Positions 1 to 11,996 of a DNA stretch of 64,000 nt are shown here, piece after piece. Numbering within the stretch: the first letter of the stretch is position 1; each line of letters begins with the position of its first letter. The DNA lies in the NCBI GenBank assembly GCA_030077755.1, contig JAQJZZ010000002.1:620001-684000 (forward strand), in the 5' to 3' direction. The stretch comes from Filosporella fistucella (lineage: Eukaryota; Ascomycota; Leotiomycetes; Helotiales). A model generated the notes under the pieces. The model was given only the letters and a program-made list of their open reading frames with translations. It was not told the DNA's origin and did no database searches. Both the position numbers and the translations under genes were made by a program.

Positions 1-1489
1 CCAACTTATATAAAGGATATGCAATCTTTCTTAGGGTTTATTAATTATTATAAGAGGTTTATTAAAAGTTATTTAGATATAATAGCCCCACTAACCGAGT
101 TAATAAAAAAGGACTTAACCTTTAAATAAAATAATAAGGTAGATTAAAGCTTTATAAAACTTAAGAAAATATTTATAAAGGCCCCGGTCTTAATTACTTA
201 TAAACCCTAATTACCGATTAGGGTTAAGATAAACTCTTTTAATTATGCTATTAAAGTAATGCTTAGCTAGCCTAATAAGCAAGGAAGATAGCAATTAATT
301 GCTTATTATTCTTATAAATTATTAATAATAGAATTAAATTATGAGATTTATAATAAGGAACTCTTAGCAATTATAAATACTTATAAGGAATGGAGGATAT
401 ATTTAAAAGGTGCACCTAACCTAATTTAAGTGCTAATAAATTATAAAAACTTAGTTTACTTTATTATAATAAAGGAATTAAATAAATAATAAATATAGTA
501 GGCGGAAATGCTAGCTATTATTAATTTATATATCTCTTATATAAAAGGAATAAAAAACGCTAAGGCAAACGCCCTTAATTAAAAACCAAAATACCTTAAA
601 AATAAGATATATATTTCTTATATAATATTTAAGGAAAAAGGAGAATCCTTAATATATAATAAAATGGAATTAATGGTATTCGCTAAGCTAAGCATAGGCC
701 CTTGGAATAAGCGCTTGCGAAGCGAATATTAAAGGAATAAAGATAAATAGGATATTATAATTATATAAGGATAATTCACGCTTAAGGATAGGATCCTATT
801 ATATAATAATCAAGTATTTATGCTATTAACACTTAAGAAGGAATTCATTATTAAATATTATAGCCTATTGGCTCATAAATATTAAAGTACCTTTAAAATA
901 ATAAAAATAATATTTATGGATTATTACTTTTTAGGAATAAGGAAAATAATTAAAGAAATCATTATTATATATAATATTTATATTTGGAATAAATCTTTCT
1001 AATAAGCTTTAAAAGGTATGCTAAAGTTACTGGAAATGCCTTTATAATTATAAAAGTTTATTACTTAGGACTTTATAGTTAAACTTCTTCTTTTTAAAGA
1101 ACTAATTACGAATAAGGTATATAACTCTATCCTTATTATCGTGGATAAGCTTATTAAGTATGCATATATAATATTATACTTAAAAATAAGTATAGCTAAA
1201 GATTTAGCTTATATATTTATAAAAGTTATTATTATTAATTATAGGATATTAAAAGAAATTATTTTAGATTAAGATAAGCTCTTTACTTTAAAATTCTAGA
1301 TAATACTTATTATATTACTTAAAATAAAGCATAAATTATTAATATTATTTTACCCATAAATGAATGGTTAAATAAAACGTTTAAATTAAATCATAAAAAT
1401 ATATTTATGGTATTACGTGAATTATTAGCAAGATAATTGGGTAAAAATGCTTCCTATTATGCAATTCACATATAATAGCGTAAATATAG
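1..1489 (+). pseudogene. pol: Chromovirus A1 gag-pol, middle part (end of RT, RNase H, integrase)
   Basis: The frame is open from base 1 apart from RIP stops. It enters at the end of the reverse transcriptase ([11 protein letters not shown], the Ty3/gypsy RT thumb/connection). It continues through RNase H (LNYEIYNKELLAII near 333-380), the integrase zinc finger region (YYSLLA near 860, with His now Tyr) and the DDE core (KLLLFKELITNKVYNS near 1080-1130). It stops inside the integrase at the L1 insertion and resumes at 26134 in the matching frame. The 5' LTR, gag, protease and most of RT lie before the window. The domain order is that of a Ty3/gypsy chromovirus. It cannot be active: Gln and Trp codons are TAA or TAG throughout. 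It is nearly colinear with A2 at about 16043-17530, which supports every assignment. Confidence 0.9.
1486..1489. repeat. Target-site duplication of L1, left copy (ATAG)
   Basis: ATAG directly before the L1 5' LTR repeats at 26130-26133 directly after its 3' LTR. Removing L1 and one copy restores the A1 integrase frame (codons for N-I-E-M-T-Q, as in A2 at about 17525). The duplication is 4 bp; a fifth base does not match. Confidence 0.85.
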
Positions 1490-1695
1490 TATAGTGGGGT
1501 TAAAGCCCCGTGATTTTAGGTTATATGTTTTATTAGTAAATAATTTTTCCATTCTAGTGCTTACTTTATATATAATATAGCCCGAGTATAATTTAATAAT
1601 ATAATCCTTCTTTTTCTTTTAAATATTACCCCTATTATTTTGGTTATTATATTATTTATCATGCACTTAAATAGCATACTTCTTACCCCTTTATA
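1490..1695 (+). repeat. L1 5' LTR
   Basis: 206 bp. It starts TATAGTGG (TG before RIP) and ends CCCTTTATA (CA before RIP). It matches 25924-26129, 39296-39501 and 57259-57464; the last still ends in intact CA. All four copies share the sequence GGTTAAAGCCCCGTGATTTT near the start. Confidence 0.9.
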
Positions 1696-1973
1696 TTAGT
1701 AACCTATATAAGGAATAAAAGATAATATATACTTGATTTATATTAATAAGGACGTATTTGAGAGGTAAGAATTGGTTTTATCGGTTATAAGTATATTAAT
1801 TAATTAAAAAAGCGGTAATAATTGGTCTGGAATTAAAAGTTTAATAATTGGGAATTTAGGCTATAATATAAGGCCTTAATATAAGGGCAAATTATTATAT
1901 TAAATTTTAATTATAAAGTGGGACTCTCTTATTAATATAGAGCTAAGCCTAGCTAAAATTAATAACGGTGGAA
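1696..1973 (+). other. L1 leader with possible primer-binding site
   Basis: Untranslated stretch between the LTR and the gag ATG. One base after the LTR both L copies read TAGTAAC. This would be TGGTAAC before RIP, the expected start of a tRNA-primed binding site (complement of a tRNA ending GGTTACCA). I cannot name the tRNA and later bases do not clearly fit one. No ORF is supported here. Confidence 0.4.
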
Positions 1974-4610
1974 ATGGGTAAGTGAATAAATATTAAGTAA
2001 AAGCGAGTATAGGCAAAGCTTGCTAAGATTAAGAGGAAAAAGTTAAAATGGGATAATAGGAAAAGGAATAAGGAAGATGGTATGGAAATTGAATTATAAG
2101 GATTAATTATATCCGTCTTATAAACCCTTTTAATAGTGGTTCTATTAAGCATATAGGTCTTACTTAAGTTTTTAAAATATAGGTTATTAAATTTATGATT
2201 TTTGATATTATTAGTGAGCTTTTTAGACGAATTAAAATTTCTTTTTAAGGAAGAACCGGATATAATATAGGATTAGATTACTTAAATAATAGCTATAATA
2301 TTTATAAGGGTAGTGCCTATTATACCCCTTTTATATAGTCCCGGGGCTTTATACTTTAAAGGATATAATATTATGGAATTCTTAGAGAGGTTTAAAGACT
2401 AGGCTAAAGATGCTAAATAGGATAAAAAAGAAAAGATTAAACGGCTGCCGAGATATTATACTACGGCTATAGGCTAATATATTAAAACGTTATAAGAATG
2501 AGTTAATTAGGATTAGAATATATTAGTTAAAGCACTTATAATAAAATATAAGGATTATAACGCTATTTAGCAAATGAATTCTCATGCTTTTTTAAAGGCT
2601 TTAAAGGATAAGAAGCGTGGTAATAAGGCTAAAACGCGTGCCTATATCCGATAATTCATAGTTATATTATTTATATTAAAAAAAAAGGGTTAAATCAAGG
2701 ATTATATAAGGGGAATATAATTTTTAAATAGCCTTCCTTAAGGGATTTGGAATAAGGTTATTTAAAAAAATAAAATTAATATTAAGCTTTCCTTTATAAT
2801 AATATATATTAATATGGTTAAGATTATTATTAAGATTTTGGCGAGTAATAAGACGGTTTAAGAATTTAATTCCAATATTTAAGGGCGTGAGAACCTGAAT
2901 TAATTAGTGGATTAATTTAGAAATATGGCTTAAATATTAAGGGAAAAGTAATTTATAATTCTTATTATAGCCCCGCGAGCTTAGGTAGTCTTTAAAGGAA
3001 TAATTAAGGATTTGACCAAGGCTTTTTAATCTCTGGCTATATTTGCTAAAGTAATTATAAATATGGGGATAAGAGGCTAACGGGTTCGGTTTATCCCGCC
3101 TAGCGGGGGGAATCGTGGTGCTTACCTAATTAATATTATAGGTAAAGTTAATATTTTAGCTCCGCCTCGAGGACTAATACCTAATATAGGTGCCTTTATT
3201 AAAGAAGCGTATCGCCCTCAAATAACACGCTATTATTATTACTTAAAAGAGGGTTATTTTAGACGATAATATCCCGATTTTGGGATTAATTATAAATAAG
3301 GCCTTATTTATAAAACCGTTAAAGGAAGGATGCTTTTAGGGAAACCGGGTAAAAGAGGAAGGTCTATTTATATTCTTAAAGGGGAGAAAGGAAAGGATAT
3401 TATTTATTATTTTTAGGAATAAGCACCGCTTTAGCTTGCCCCGGATTAATATATAAATATAGGTAAAATGTTTAATACTATTATTTAAATAAATAAATCG
3501 GATAATAAAGAAATTAGGGAAAATATTAATTTAGGGATCTTTATAGTAGCTACCGTGCTTTAAAAAGGGAAAGGGTCCACGGAGGAGGAAAGATAGGAAA
3601 ATCCAAGGCGCATATTAAAGGAAAGGATTAATAGGGAAAGAAAGATAATTATCTTAAAGATCCTTAAGGCTAAGAATTAAAGGAAGGCAACCGTGGAGGA
3701 TAAGGTAATTAAAAGTAATAAAATAAAGGAAATGAATATTAATAAAGAATAAATTAAGGCTTTAAAGAAGGCGGGACCAAGAGTAGCTTAAAGAGTTAAG
3801 TAATATTTAGATATATTAAAGCGCTTTGCCAATCCCTTAAAACTTATAAATAAGATCTTGAATAATAAGCTTAAAGGGATTATTAAAAGGAAGGTTTTAG
3901 CTTATTCGGATATATTATAAAAGATATTATTTAAGAATATAACCATTATTATATTAGCGTATATAAAGGGAAAAGTGGAAAATAATAAGGTTTAGGTGAA
4001 TTTAGTAATAATAAAAGAAACCGAATTACCTTTTATTATATCTAGTCTAAAGCTCCGGGTAAAGATTAGAGATATTAAGAGGCTAGCGCTACTTAATTGC
4101 GGGGCTAAGGCAAATATTATAAATATTAAGCTAGCTAAGCGAGCTAGCTTAGGGATCTGACCTAACCCTTAATTTAGGATAATCGGTCATAGCGGTAAGA
4201 AGAAAAGATTTATTAGGATTTATAAAAACGTTATTATTAAGATTAAGAGCATAAAAATAATAATAAACTTCTTTATTATAAATAACCTATAAAATGAGAT
4301 TATATTAAGGCAGCTATTTATTATTATTAGCCTATTTTCCTTTTTATATAAGGATGGCTTTTAATTTATAATGGTTATTAATAATAAGAGGATAAAGCAG
4401 GCCATAGCTTATGTTATTAATATGGCTAACTCCCGTTAAGAGAGAGGCGCTATATAAGGAAACTTATAGCCGGGTTAAAGGCGGTGCGGCTGCCCGGTAA
4501 GCCTAGCACTAAGATTAATAAAAAAGGGATATTGGCTTTAAATTTTACTTCGCCCGGCAGGTTAAATAATAATGCTCGGGGATAAGAAAAAGTAAAAGTT
4601 TTTTTTATAA
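1974..4610 (+). pseudogene. gag-pro: L1 gag-protease polyprotein
   Basis: Frame from ATG 1974 to TAA 4608-4610, 2,637 nt, the same length as in L2 (39781-42417). The N-terminus is basic and helical (residues 1-50). A capsid-like region follows (motif ALYFKGYNIMEFLERF near 2350-2395, as in retrotransposon gag). Then comes one zinc knuckle CX2CX4HX4C at 3231-3272, in which three Cys and the His are now Tyr through TG-to-TA and CA-to-TA changes. Last is a retroviral-type aspartic protease: the active-site triad reads LLNCGA near 4089-4106, with Asp changed to Asn, and the ILRQPF region follows near 4300. Gln codons are stops throughout. The start is chosen because both copies keep ATG-GGT-AA at this point in the gag frame. 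Confidence 0.8.
4601..4607 (+). promoter_or_regulatory. Candidate -1 ribosomal frameshift heptamer between protease and pol
   Basis: T TTT TTA in the gag-pro frame, followed at once by an in-frame TAA (4608-4610). Pol continues in the -1 frame from this point. L2 has the same heptamer (42408-42414), the same TAA and the same -1 relation, although the two copies are separate insertions. TTTTTTA is a canonical -1 slippery sequence (the one used by HIV-1). RIP does not create T runs from random sequence, but the TAA could have been CAA. I did not establish a downstream pseudoknot. Confidence 0.6.
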
Positions 4611-7600
4611 GTATAAAAGATATTAGGGGCGATATTACTTATTTAAGGGCAATTGATTTTATATCTTTACTTTAAGCGAAGTATTTCTTTTATATTATTG
4701 GCATTTTTGGTATATATAAAAATAGGGCTAATAAGGTTATGCCCATAAAAGAAGGTATTTTTAATAGATTAGTGCCCGGTAAAAACCCAAATTGGAAATA
4801 AAAGAAGCTAAAAATAGAATAAGCGAGAAGGCCGGTAAAGCTAAGGAATAAATAGGATATATGGCTAATCCTTAAGTTTTTAGATATTAAAAGGGGAGAT
4901 AGGCTAATAAAAGAGAGGATTAAGAAGTTAATTATAAGAAACGGGTTATAGGAAAGAGAAAGGGAAATATTATTAAAACTATTATTTAAAAGGAAAAAGG
5001 CTATTATATTTGAGTTTTTAGAGTGCGGACGGATTAATAAAGATGTCATTCTATTATAAGAGATATAAACGGTATTATATAAAGCCTAATAAAGCCCCGG
5101 ATTTGCTATACCGCGATATTTAATAAGGGAAATCGATAAGATAATTAATAAGCGGCTTAAGGCTAATATATTAGAGTTTTGCTATAGACCTTACCGGAAT
5201 TAGTGATTTATTATAAAGAAAAAGAATGAAAAGCATAAATTGGTTAATATAGCTATAAAATATAATGCTATTACTATTTGGAACGCTAACCTATTATTAG
5301 ATATAAATGAAATCTCGGAAGAATTTATTAAATACTAGATTATATTACTTATTAATTTTTATTCTAGATATAATTAAATCTCTTTATACCCGAATAATAG
5401 AGATATAATTGCCTTTATAATATTATAAGGGCTAGTTAAATATATAACTTTAGTATAAGGTGCTATAAATTCTATTACTTAATTTATAAGGGCAGGAAAG
5501 GCAATTTTAAAAGATTATATTCCTAAATATTATAAAATCTTTATAAATAATATTCCTATTCTTGGTCCACGTATAAGGTATAATAAGGAGGAAGCTATTC
5601 TTAGGATTTAAAAGTTTATTTTAAAGCACTTAATTAATTTAGACTAAGTTTTAATAAATATTAAGAGGATAGGGGCTATTATTAGGCCAAAATCATAGTT
5701 TAAAATAAATGGAATTAAGCTAGTTAAATATGTATATCATGCATAAGGACGCTCGCTAAATAGTAAAAAGGTATTAAAAATTATTAATTAAAAGAAGTGC
5801 TCTTTAATAATAGAGATTTAGGCGTTTATTAGAGTTTGCGTCTATTATTAAATATGGATTAAGGATTTTATAATTATAGCATTATCGCTTTATTAATTAC
5901 TTTATAAGGGGGTAAAGTTTATGTGATTAAATAAGCATAATCTTGTTATGGATTTATTAAAACTAGCTCTAATTTCGGCACCGGCGCTTATGCGATTAGA
6001 TATATCCTTAGGCGCTAGCTTAATTATTTTGGCAGTGGATGCTAATCTTCACGGGTAGGGAATGGTTTTAATATAGCTGGATATTAATAAGAAAAGGCAC
6101 CTAGTCCGGTATAATAGCGGATAGTGGTTATAAGCCAAGTAAAATTATAACGCGATAAAAAGAGAGTATAAAGGGGTTTTAAAGGCGCTTAAGAAGGTCC
6201 GAAAATATCTTTATAGGGTATACTTCCTATTAAAGACTAACGTAGCTATCCTGGTAGCTTAGTTAAATTTTATTATATCTGATTTACCGGGAGCATTAGT
6301 GACTTATTAAATAGCATAAATCTAGCTATTTAATTTTGAGGTTAAGCACGTGCCTAGGAAGAAATATACCGCTATAAATGGGCTATCTTGGCGATTAGTA
6401 ATAAAAGAAGAATTAAGACTTAAAGCTTAAGAGGAAGATATTAATGATTTTATTAATGCTTATATGGGTTTTTATTAAGTTATTCCATATTATGAAGTTG
6501 GAGTTGGACCTGCTTAAGCATTTTTGCTAAAAGGAGACTAGAATCTCGACTTAAGGCTAATAGTTAAATTTTTAATAATATTTAAGAAGCCTATATAAGT
6601 CGTGAAATCCGATTTTAGATAATTTAAAACGCGAGTACTCAATTATAGGGTTAAAAGAGGGGTGCTATTCCAAAGGGCGAATAAGGGTTTATTAAAAAGA
6701 AGAGTAATTAACTTAAAAGCTAAAAGAGAAATAATTCTTTAAGCACTCTATAATAAAACCGGGCATAAAGGAAGAGAAAGCATTTATTAAAAAGTGGCTA
6801 AGAGATATTTTTAGGACTCTTGCTATAAAGATATAAAAGCGTTTATCTTAGGGTATAATAGGTGCTAACTATAAAGCGGTGCTTGGTAAGAGGAACCTTT
6901 ATATTTAACTTGGTTTAATACTCTTTAATTAAAGATAGGTCTAGATATTATTTATATGCCGGAATATAAAGGGAAGAAATACTTAGTTATAATATAATAT
7001 AATCTCTTAGGCTAGGTTAAAGGACGTGTATTAAGTATAGTAACCTTTAAATTAATAGCAGATTTTATATAAAAAGATATAATTTGCCGGCACGGGGTTT
7101 TTGGGAAGCTAGTCATTAATAGGGGGCTAGAAAATAAAGGCTTGGTTAAGAAATTAATATAAAAGTATAGTATTTAACGCGTTATAATTTCTGCTTATTA
7201 TATTATTATAAATAGGATAATAAAAAGAGGATATAAATTAATTATTAAAGCCCTAGCTAGGATGACGGATAGAGGAAAGGGAAAGTGGATAAATAGTTTA
7301 TATGCTATGCTATTAGCTAATAAAGCAATAATAAAGATAATAACCGGGTTTTCGCCCTTTTACTTAAATTATGGATTAAAGGCAGTACTACCTATGGAAA
7401 TACGGATCCCTATATAGAGAATTTTGGATTAAGAAAGTATTTAAAATATAGCGGAGCTCCTAATAATTAAGGCTAAGCAGATTTAGCTAAGGGATAAGGA
7501 TTTAAAAAAAGCCGCGGTAAAATAAAAGAAAATGCGCATTGCTAATAAGGATTGATTTAATGGATTTAGATAAATTTAAATCTAGGAAATAAAAAGGGGA

Positions 7601-8050
7601 AATATTATTTTATTATATAATACGCTATAAGAGATAAATATGTCCTCGCGATTAAAGCTTGAATATAGGTAGCTAGGTCCATTTAGGGTTAATAAGGTGA
7701 TTACCGATAAGGGAATATATTTTTTAAAAGAAATAAATAGGATAAGATTGCATGGGATATATGCTAGTAATAAAATAAAAGTCTTTAAGTAAAGGCAAGG
7801 TATTTGGGACCCCATAATAATTAAAGACGATATAAAAGTAAGGGATAAAAATGGAGATAGCAAAGGAATAAAATAAGAAGGGGGAAATGGTAAAGAAATT
7901 ATAAAAATTCTACTAGAGGAATAAAGGGATTTAAATTTATTAATTAAGGGAATGGAGAGAAGGGAAGTAGAGATAAGAAGATAGGAAGCTTATTAAATAG
8001 CGATACCGGCTAGGTAGAGTTTTAGGGTTATCTTAAATAATAATAAGTAA
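4602..8050 (+). pseudogene. pol: L1 pol (RT, RNase H, integrase)
   Basis: The frame is -1 to gag-pro. It starts with a linker (KDIRGDITYLRAIDF near 4615-4660, LLQAKYFF). RT begins near 5110 (IPRYLIREIDKIINKRLKANI, then FCYRPYRN). The catalytic box reads IFINNIPI near 5547-5570, so the YxDD-type Asp pair is now Asn-Asn; L2 keeps the first Asp (IFMDNIPI). RNase H-like sequence lies near 6020-6380 (VDANLHG, NYNAIKREYKGVLKALKKVRKYL). Integrase runs from about 6720 to 7900, with a zinc finger region, the DDE core (LDIIYMPEYKGKKYLV near 6940) and a GPY/F-type end (RQLGPFRV near 7668). The first TAA shared by both copies after the integrase is 8048-8050, though it could be a mutated Gln. Inactive through RIP. 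Confidence 0.82.
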
Positions 8051-8300
8051 TATATAGCAGGTGGAATTAATAATAGGAAATTTTACCCCGCCCGGCGGGA
8101 TAAATTATAATATGCCTAAGAATAGCTCACGCAAAAGTTTTATTTATTAAAAAGGGAGGAAAGAATTGGTATTTAATTTTATTTCATTTTTTTATTTTAT
8201 TATATTTATTATTTATCCTGCCCGGGTATTTATTTATTTACGCCTTTTTTTTATTTAGCTCTCGAGAAAGCGTATCACTCTAAAAGGAAAAGACTTATAT
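8051..8300. other. L1 region between convergent pol and antisense ORF
   Basis: T-rich sequence after pol. It includes a G/C-rich patch (near 8086-8100) similar to ones near 3105 and 4550 in the same element. It may hold the polyadenylation signals of pol or of the antisense ORF. I see no further gene. Confidence 0.4.
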
Positions 8301-9635
8301 TTAATTCTCGTTAGCTTCTTTATTATCCTTAGATTCACTACCAGCCTCCTTATTAGGGTTAAAGGCGGCTAAGGGTATATGATTTTTGAGACTTTTCTTG
8401 GTTATAATTTATCTAGATAATCTAGATGAAATAGGAGCAGATTTCTTAAATCTCTTAGTCTTTTTCTTAGGTTTTCTGGCTTTCTTTAGGGTTAGTTTAG
8501 GCTTAGTTTTAGGGTATAGAGGTGGTAAAGTTTTCTCAGATTTAATTCATTTAATAAGGGCGGTAGGAGGAGAACTGGCTAGAGGAGAGCTAGCTATAGG
8601 CGTATAGATTAGTCTAAGCTTAAGCTTCTTAAATAGAGTGGGATTGGCGTCTATAATAGCATTGGAATCGTCTTTAATATTAGAATTAGGGGCCTTGCGC
8701 TTCCTAATCTTTTTAGCAAATAAAGAACTAATAATAAATAACTTTATAATGGCTTTTCCTTTGCCCTTTCCGGAAGAAATAAGAGAATCTTTGGCATTAT
8801 AGTCTTTTTTATTAGGGGTAAAGGATATAAAAGCTTTTTTAATAGCGGAAGAATAAGGTAAAGTAGGGTAATAGCAATAAGGCTTAATTATAACGGGATT
8901 ACTAATATTTAGAAGATATTTAATTTATTATTAATAATTTGAATAATCGGCAATAGTGGCTTTATTATAAAAAGACTTAAATAGGTTAAAGTTATTACCG
9001 TTATATTCCTTATTAAAAATAGTTAAAACGCCGCTATTAAGATTAATAAGGGAATAGCCGAGATAGCTATAAGCTAATTAGATTTTAAGGTAAGGTTTAA
9101 AGGTAGCTTTAAATAAATAAACCTTTATTTATATAATTTGGGATATAGCATTAATAAATTATAAGATATTAAAAAGGTGGTTAAAAAGAGGGCGGTATTT
9201 GACTCCGGCGTTATATAAAGATTTTAAAGTATAATTAGCGGGATTTGGATTAAAGAGTTTGGTATTTTTAATATAGGTGGTAATAAATTTAATACCGGCT
9301 AAAGTAACTGGATTACTAGGAGAAAAAGCAGGAGCCTTACTATTAAAAGACTCCTTTTTAGGAGTAATAATAGGGTTTTGGGCGGCGGATTAGTGGCTAG
9401 CAGCTTTAGTAATGCTAGGAGCAAGAGCTATACTAGCCTTAATAAATCCGGCTATAGGCTAGAGAAGAGTAGGATTAATTAAGCTATGCATGAGGGTATT
9501 AATAATATGATATATAGGGTTAGAGGTAGCGGGCACTTAAGGAGCTATGTTTATTTGGTCATTTCTATCAAGTGGGATAATAAGAGCGAGGTGCTTAGGA
9601 ATAAATGGATTATTCTAATGCTTAGATAAAGACAT
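8301..9635 (-). pseudogene. L1 antisense accessory ORF, 444 codons, unknown function
   Basis: Reverse frame from ATG (9635-9633) to TAA (8303-8301); the inner stops are at Gln and Trp positions. Ser/Pro/Ala-rich N-terminus, a middle of about 200 residues (AGIKFITTYIKN, LFNPNPANYTLKSLYNAGVKY, YCYYPTLPYSSAIKKAF), and a very Lys-rich C-terminal quarter (KPKLTLKKARKPKKKTKR) that looks nuclear or nucleic-acid-binding, ending ...KEANEN. L2 carries the same ORF at 46110-47426, exactly 18 nt shorter because of one in-frame deletion, with the same ending. A length change in a multiple of three is good evidence that it was translated. I do not recognise the family. It lies tail to tail with pol and head to head with the oxygenase-like ORF, so those two may share a promoter region. 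Confidence 0.7.
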
Positions 9636-10263
9636 CTTAATATACTTGAGGTATATTATAGGAAATCAATTAGGGAAGGGACTATTATAAGTGGGGGAGG
9701 GGATAATATAAAGAAATACTTACCTGGCCAACTTAAAAAATTATTAAAAAAAAAAAGTTAAAAGGGAATAGGGAAGGGTATTTATATTTGAAATATAATA
9801 AGGACGAGGCTTGCTATTATATAAAGGCGAATTGCTAAGCCTTAAAAAGGAGAGAAAGCAAAAGCAAATTATTAATTAAAGTTAAACTTTATAAATGCCA
9901 TAAAGAGTAAATACCCGTTAAAGTAGCCTTTATAATAGCGCTAGCTTACTTCTTGCCCTTGCCATAAATAGTAGCACATTTCTTTAAGTCCTTAGGGGCT
10001 ATTTTTAATTATTTTATTAAGGTTAAGGTTAGCGTTAAAAAGTTTATTTAAATAGAAAGACGTTTAAGGTAAGGGGGCAAAGGCGAATGGTTAATTAAAA
10101 ATTAAATTATTTACTTAATAGCTTTTATTAATTATAAGCCATATATAATTCACCTTTGGCCGAATTAAACCAATTATTTAAGGATTCTTTTCCTTAAAAA
10201 CGTTTTTTCCTTTTTAACCTTTTTCCTTTTAAACTATATAAGAAAACCAATTATATTATAGCT
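9636..10263. promoter_or_regulatory. L1 intergenic region between divergent accessory ORFs
   Basis: About 630 bp between the starts of the antisense ORF and the sense oxygenase-like ORF, so a candidate bidirectional promoter. It contains an A run (near 9743-9770). A short reverse frame (about 9900-10050) can be read with few stops, but the two L copies do not clearly favour one frame, so I do not call a gene. In L2 the same region is split by C1 after the first 92 bases. Confidence 0.45.
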
Positions 10264-11996
10264 ATAGAGAATGCACTAGACATTTAATCTAAGAGCATTG
10301 CTCTTATTGCTAGCATAATATTTTAAAATGCATAAGAGGTAAAGGATTACCTTATAAATATCCTAAAATAAGATAGATATAAGGTTAAGGTAAGCATTCT
10401 TTAGGATATGCTATAATATCATAAAAGGGCATTAGATATAATTAAGGAGATATTCTTATTTATATAAGAGGGAGGAGCTTACCGGATATATATATTTAAG
10501 GATGAGTTTATTAATAGGTAGGCATAGGCGCTATTAATTATTAAGGAAAATAAGAAGAAATAAGACTAAACGCATAAGGCAAAAAAAGCCATATATAATA
10601 AGTAAAAGGATAATAATATTATAAAATAATTAAATAAGATAAATTACTCGCTAAATTTCCTTTATATATATAAAAAGCTAGCTCGACTTGCTAATAGCTT
10701 AGAGCAATTAATATGCCTAATAAATATTATAATAATTTAATATTTTATTAATAAAAAGAAATAGGCCAAGCTAATTAAGGGTTTCACATCCGGTGATTTT
10801 AATAAAGCATGGAAGATTTAAAATAAAAAGATGAAGGAAATTTTATTATAGTAGGCATAAGAATTAGGAATAACCTTTAACGTTTATAGGTTTTTAAAAG
10901 AAATTAATATAAGAATAATTAAAGAACCTATTCTAAAAGACCCGATATAGCTAGATAATAATAGTGGTAATAAAGAAATTTCACCCTGCCTAATAAATTA
11001 AAATTTACCGGTTTTAAGTGCAAATCTTAAAGGTAATGGTTAAGCTCTTAAATTTAAAGGAATTCGCATGCTATAAGAGGAAGCGGAGGAATATAATATA
11101 GTTCTAAGACCTATAAATGAGCTAGATAAAAAAGAAATAAATAATATAAAAAAAGAATTAATAAATAATAGGAAAGATAATAAGGATATTTAAATAATAA
11201 ATAGCTAATGCCATTATATAAAAGATATTATAAAAGGCTAAAAGATTATAATAAAAAAGAAGAGAGCACTTGAAATTATAATTAGGATAAAGCTATTAGC
11301 TAAGATATATATATTTAAAAAGATTTGCTTTTTATATAAATGGCTTATAATAAGATAAATTAGGCTTTATACTAAACGCTTAAATTAACTTCTTTTAAAC
11401 TATTAATTAAAATATATGCTAAAACACTATTTAGATATCGGAAAACTAAAGATTAATAAGGCGATATATTAATAGTTTTAAGTTATAAGTTAACTACTAA
11501 GACCTTTTAATGGACTAGGCCCTTATAAGTTCTTTTATAATAAACGGGGAACCGATTTTACTTTTAATTAAGAAAAGATATTAAATGCTTAAGACCCTAC
11601 GATTTTTCCTAAATAAAAGGCTAATGGATCTATTATTACCCCGCTCTTTAATTAATAGTTTTAAAACCCGGAATTAAAGAAATAAATGTTAAATGAGTTT
11701 AATATATACCGCTAGCATTTTTAAAAAATTAATGGTCGCAAGAATATTAGCTAGCTAAGAAACATATTTTACTTAATCGCTTAATAGCTAATGCGTTAAG
11801 ATTATGCCTATTATATGCTATACGCGGCATTAAGACCCGATATTATATAGCGTTTAATTAGCTACCCTTATTACGCGAAGTATTATATTCTTAGAGATAA
11901 TACTTATTTTTGTTATATTAATCTTAATATATTAGACTTGCTAGCCAAGCAGCGTGGCGTATACATGATTTAAGGAATAATATCAATGGATAAAGA
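10264..11996 (+). pseudogene. L1 accessory ORF X, 5' part: N-terminus and HxD half of a 2OG/Fe(II) oxygenase-like protein
   Basis: The frame starts at ATA 10264 (ATG before RIP; ENALDIQSKS in both copies). It runs to the B1 insertion and resumes at 25085; spliced, it is 2,514 nt, identical to the uninterrupted L2 copy. The N-terminal 300 residues are helical and charged (KLARLANSLEQLI; KGFTSGDFNKAW). The middle has HYLDIGKLKINKAIYQ and RPFNGLGPYKFF. Near residue 551 the text reads YFCYINLNI (11905-11931). Undoing CA-to-TA at the Tyr codon and TG-to-TA at the Asn codon gives H-I-D, the metal-binding HxD of 2-oxoglutarate/Fe(II) dioxygenases. GVYMIQG and SMDKD follow, as expected for the next strands. 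The family call rests on the motifs of both parts together and is an inference. Confidence 0.6.
11992..11996. repeat. Target-site duplication of B1, left copy (AAAGA)
   Basis: AAAGA directly before the B1 5' LTR; the identical AAAGA lies directly after its 3' LTR at 25080-25084. The uninterrupted L2 ORF (near 56412) reads GATAAAGAGGACGATGAG across the join. Confidence 0.92.

Noticed and set aside
1949..2152. Reverse-strand frame of 67 codons
   Set aside because: Lies over the start of L1 gag, whose ATG and frame are kept in both copies.
4690..5049. 119-codon open frame on the reverse strand (and its relative at 42599-42856)
   Set aside because: Shadow of L pol: the sense frame here continues colinearly between L1 and L2. 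Reverse frames stay open because RIP makes stops mainly from Gln and Trp on the coding strand.
7582..7863. Reverse-strand frame of 93 codons
   Set aside because: Antisense to the conserved integrase C-terminus of L1.
8386..8607. Forward frame of 73 codons (and 46207-46413)
   Set aside because: Shadow of the Lys-rich end of the L antisense ORF; Lys/Arg codons read backwards give Phe/Leu-rich membrane-like peptides.
9900..10050. Short reverse frame in the divergent intergenic region of L1
   Set aside because: L1 and L2 do not clearly support the same frame and no start or stop is shared.
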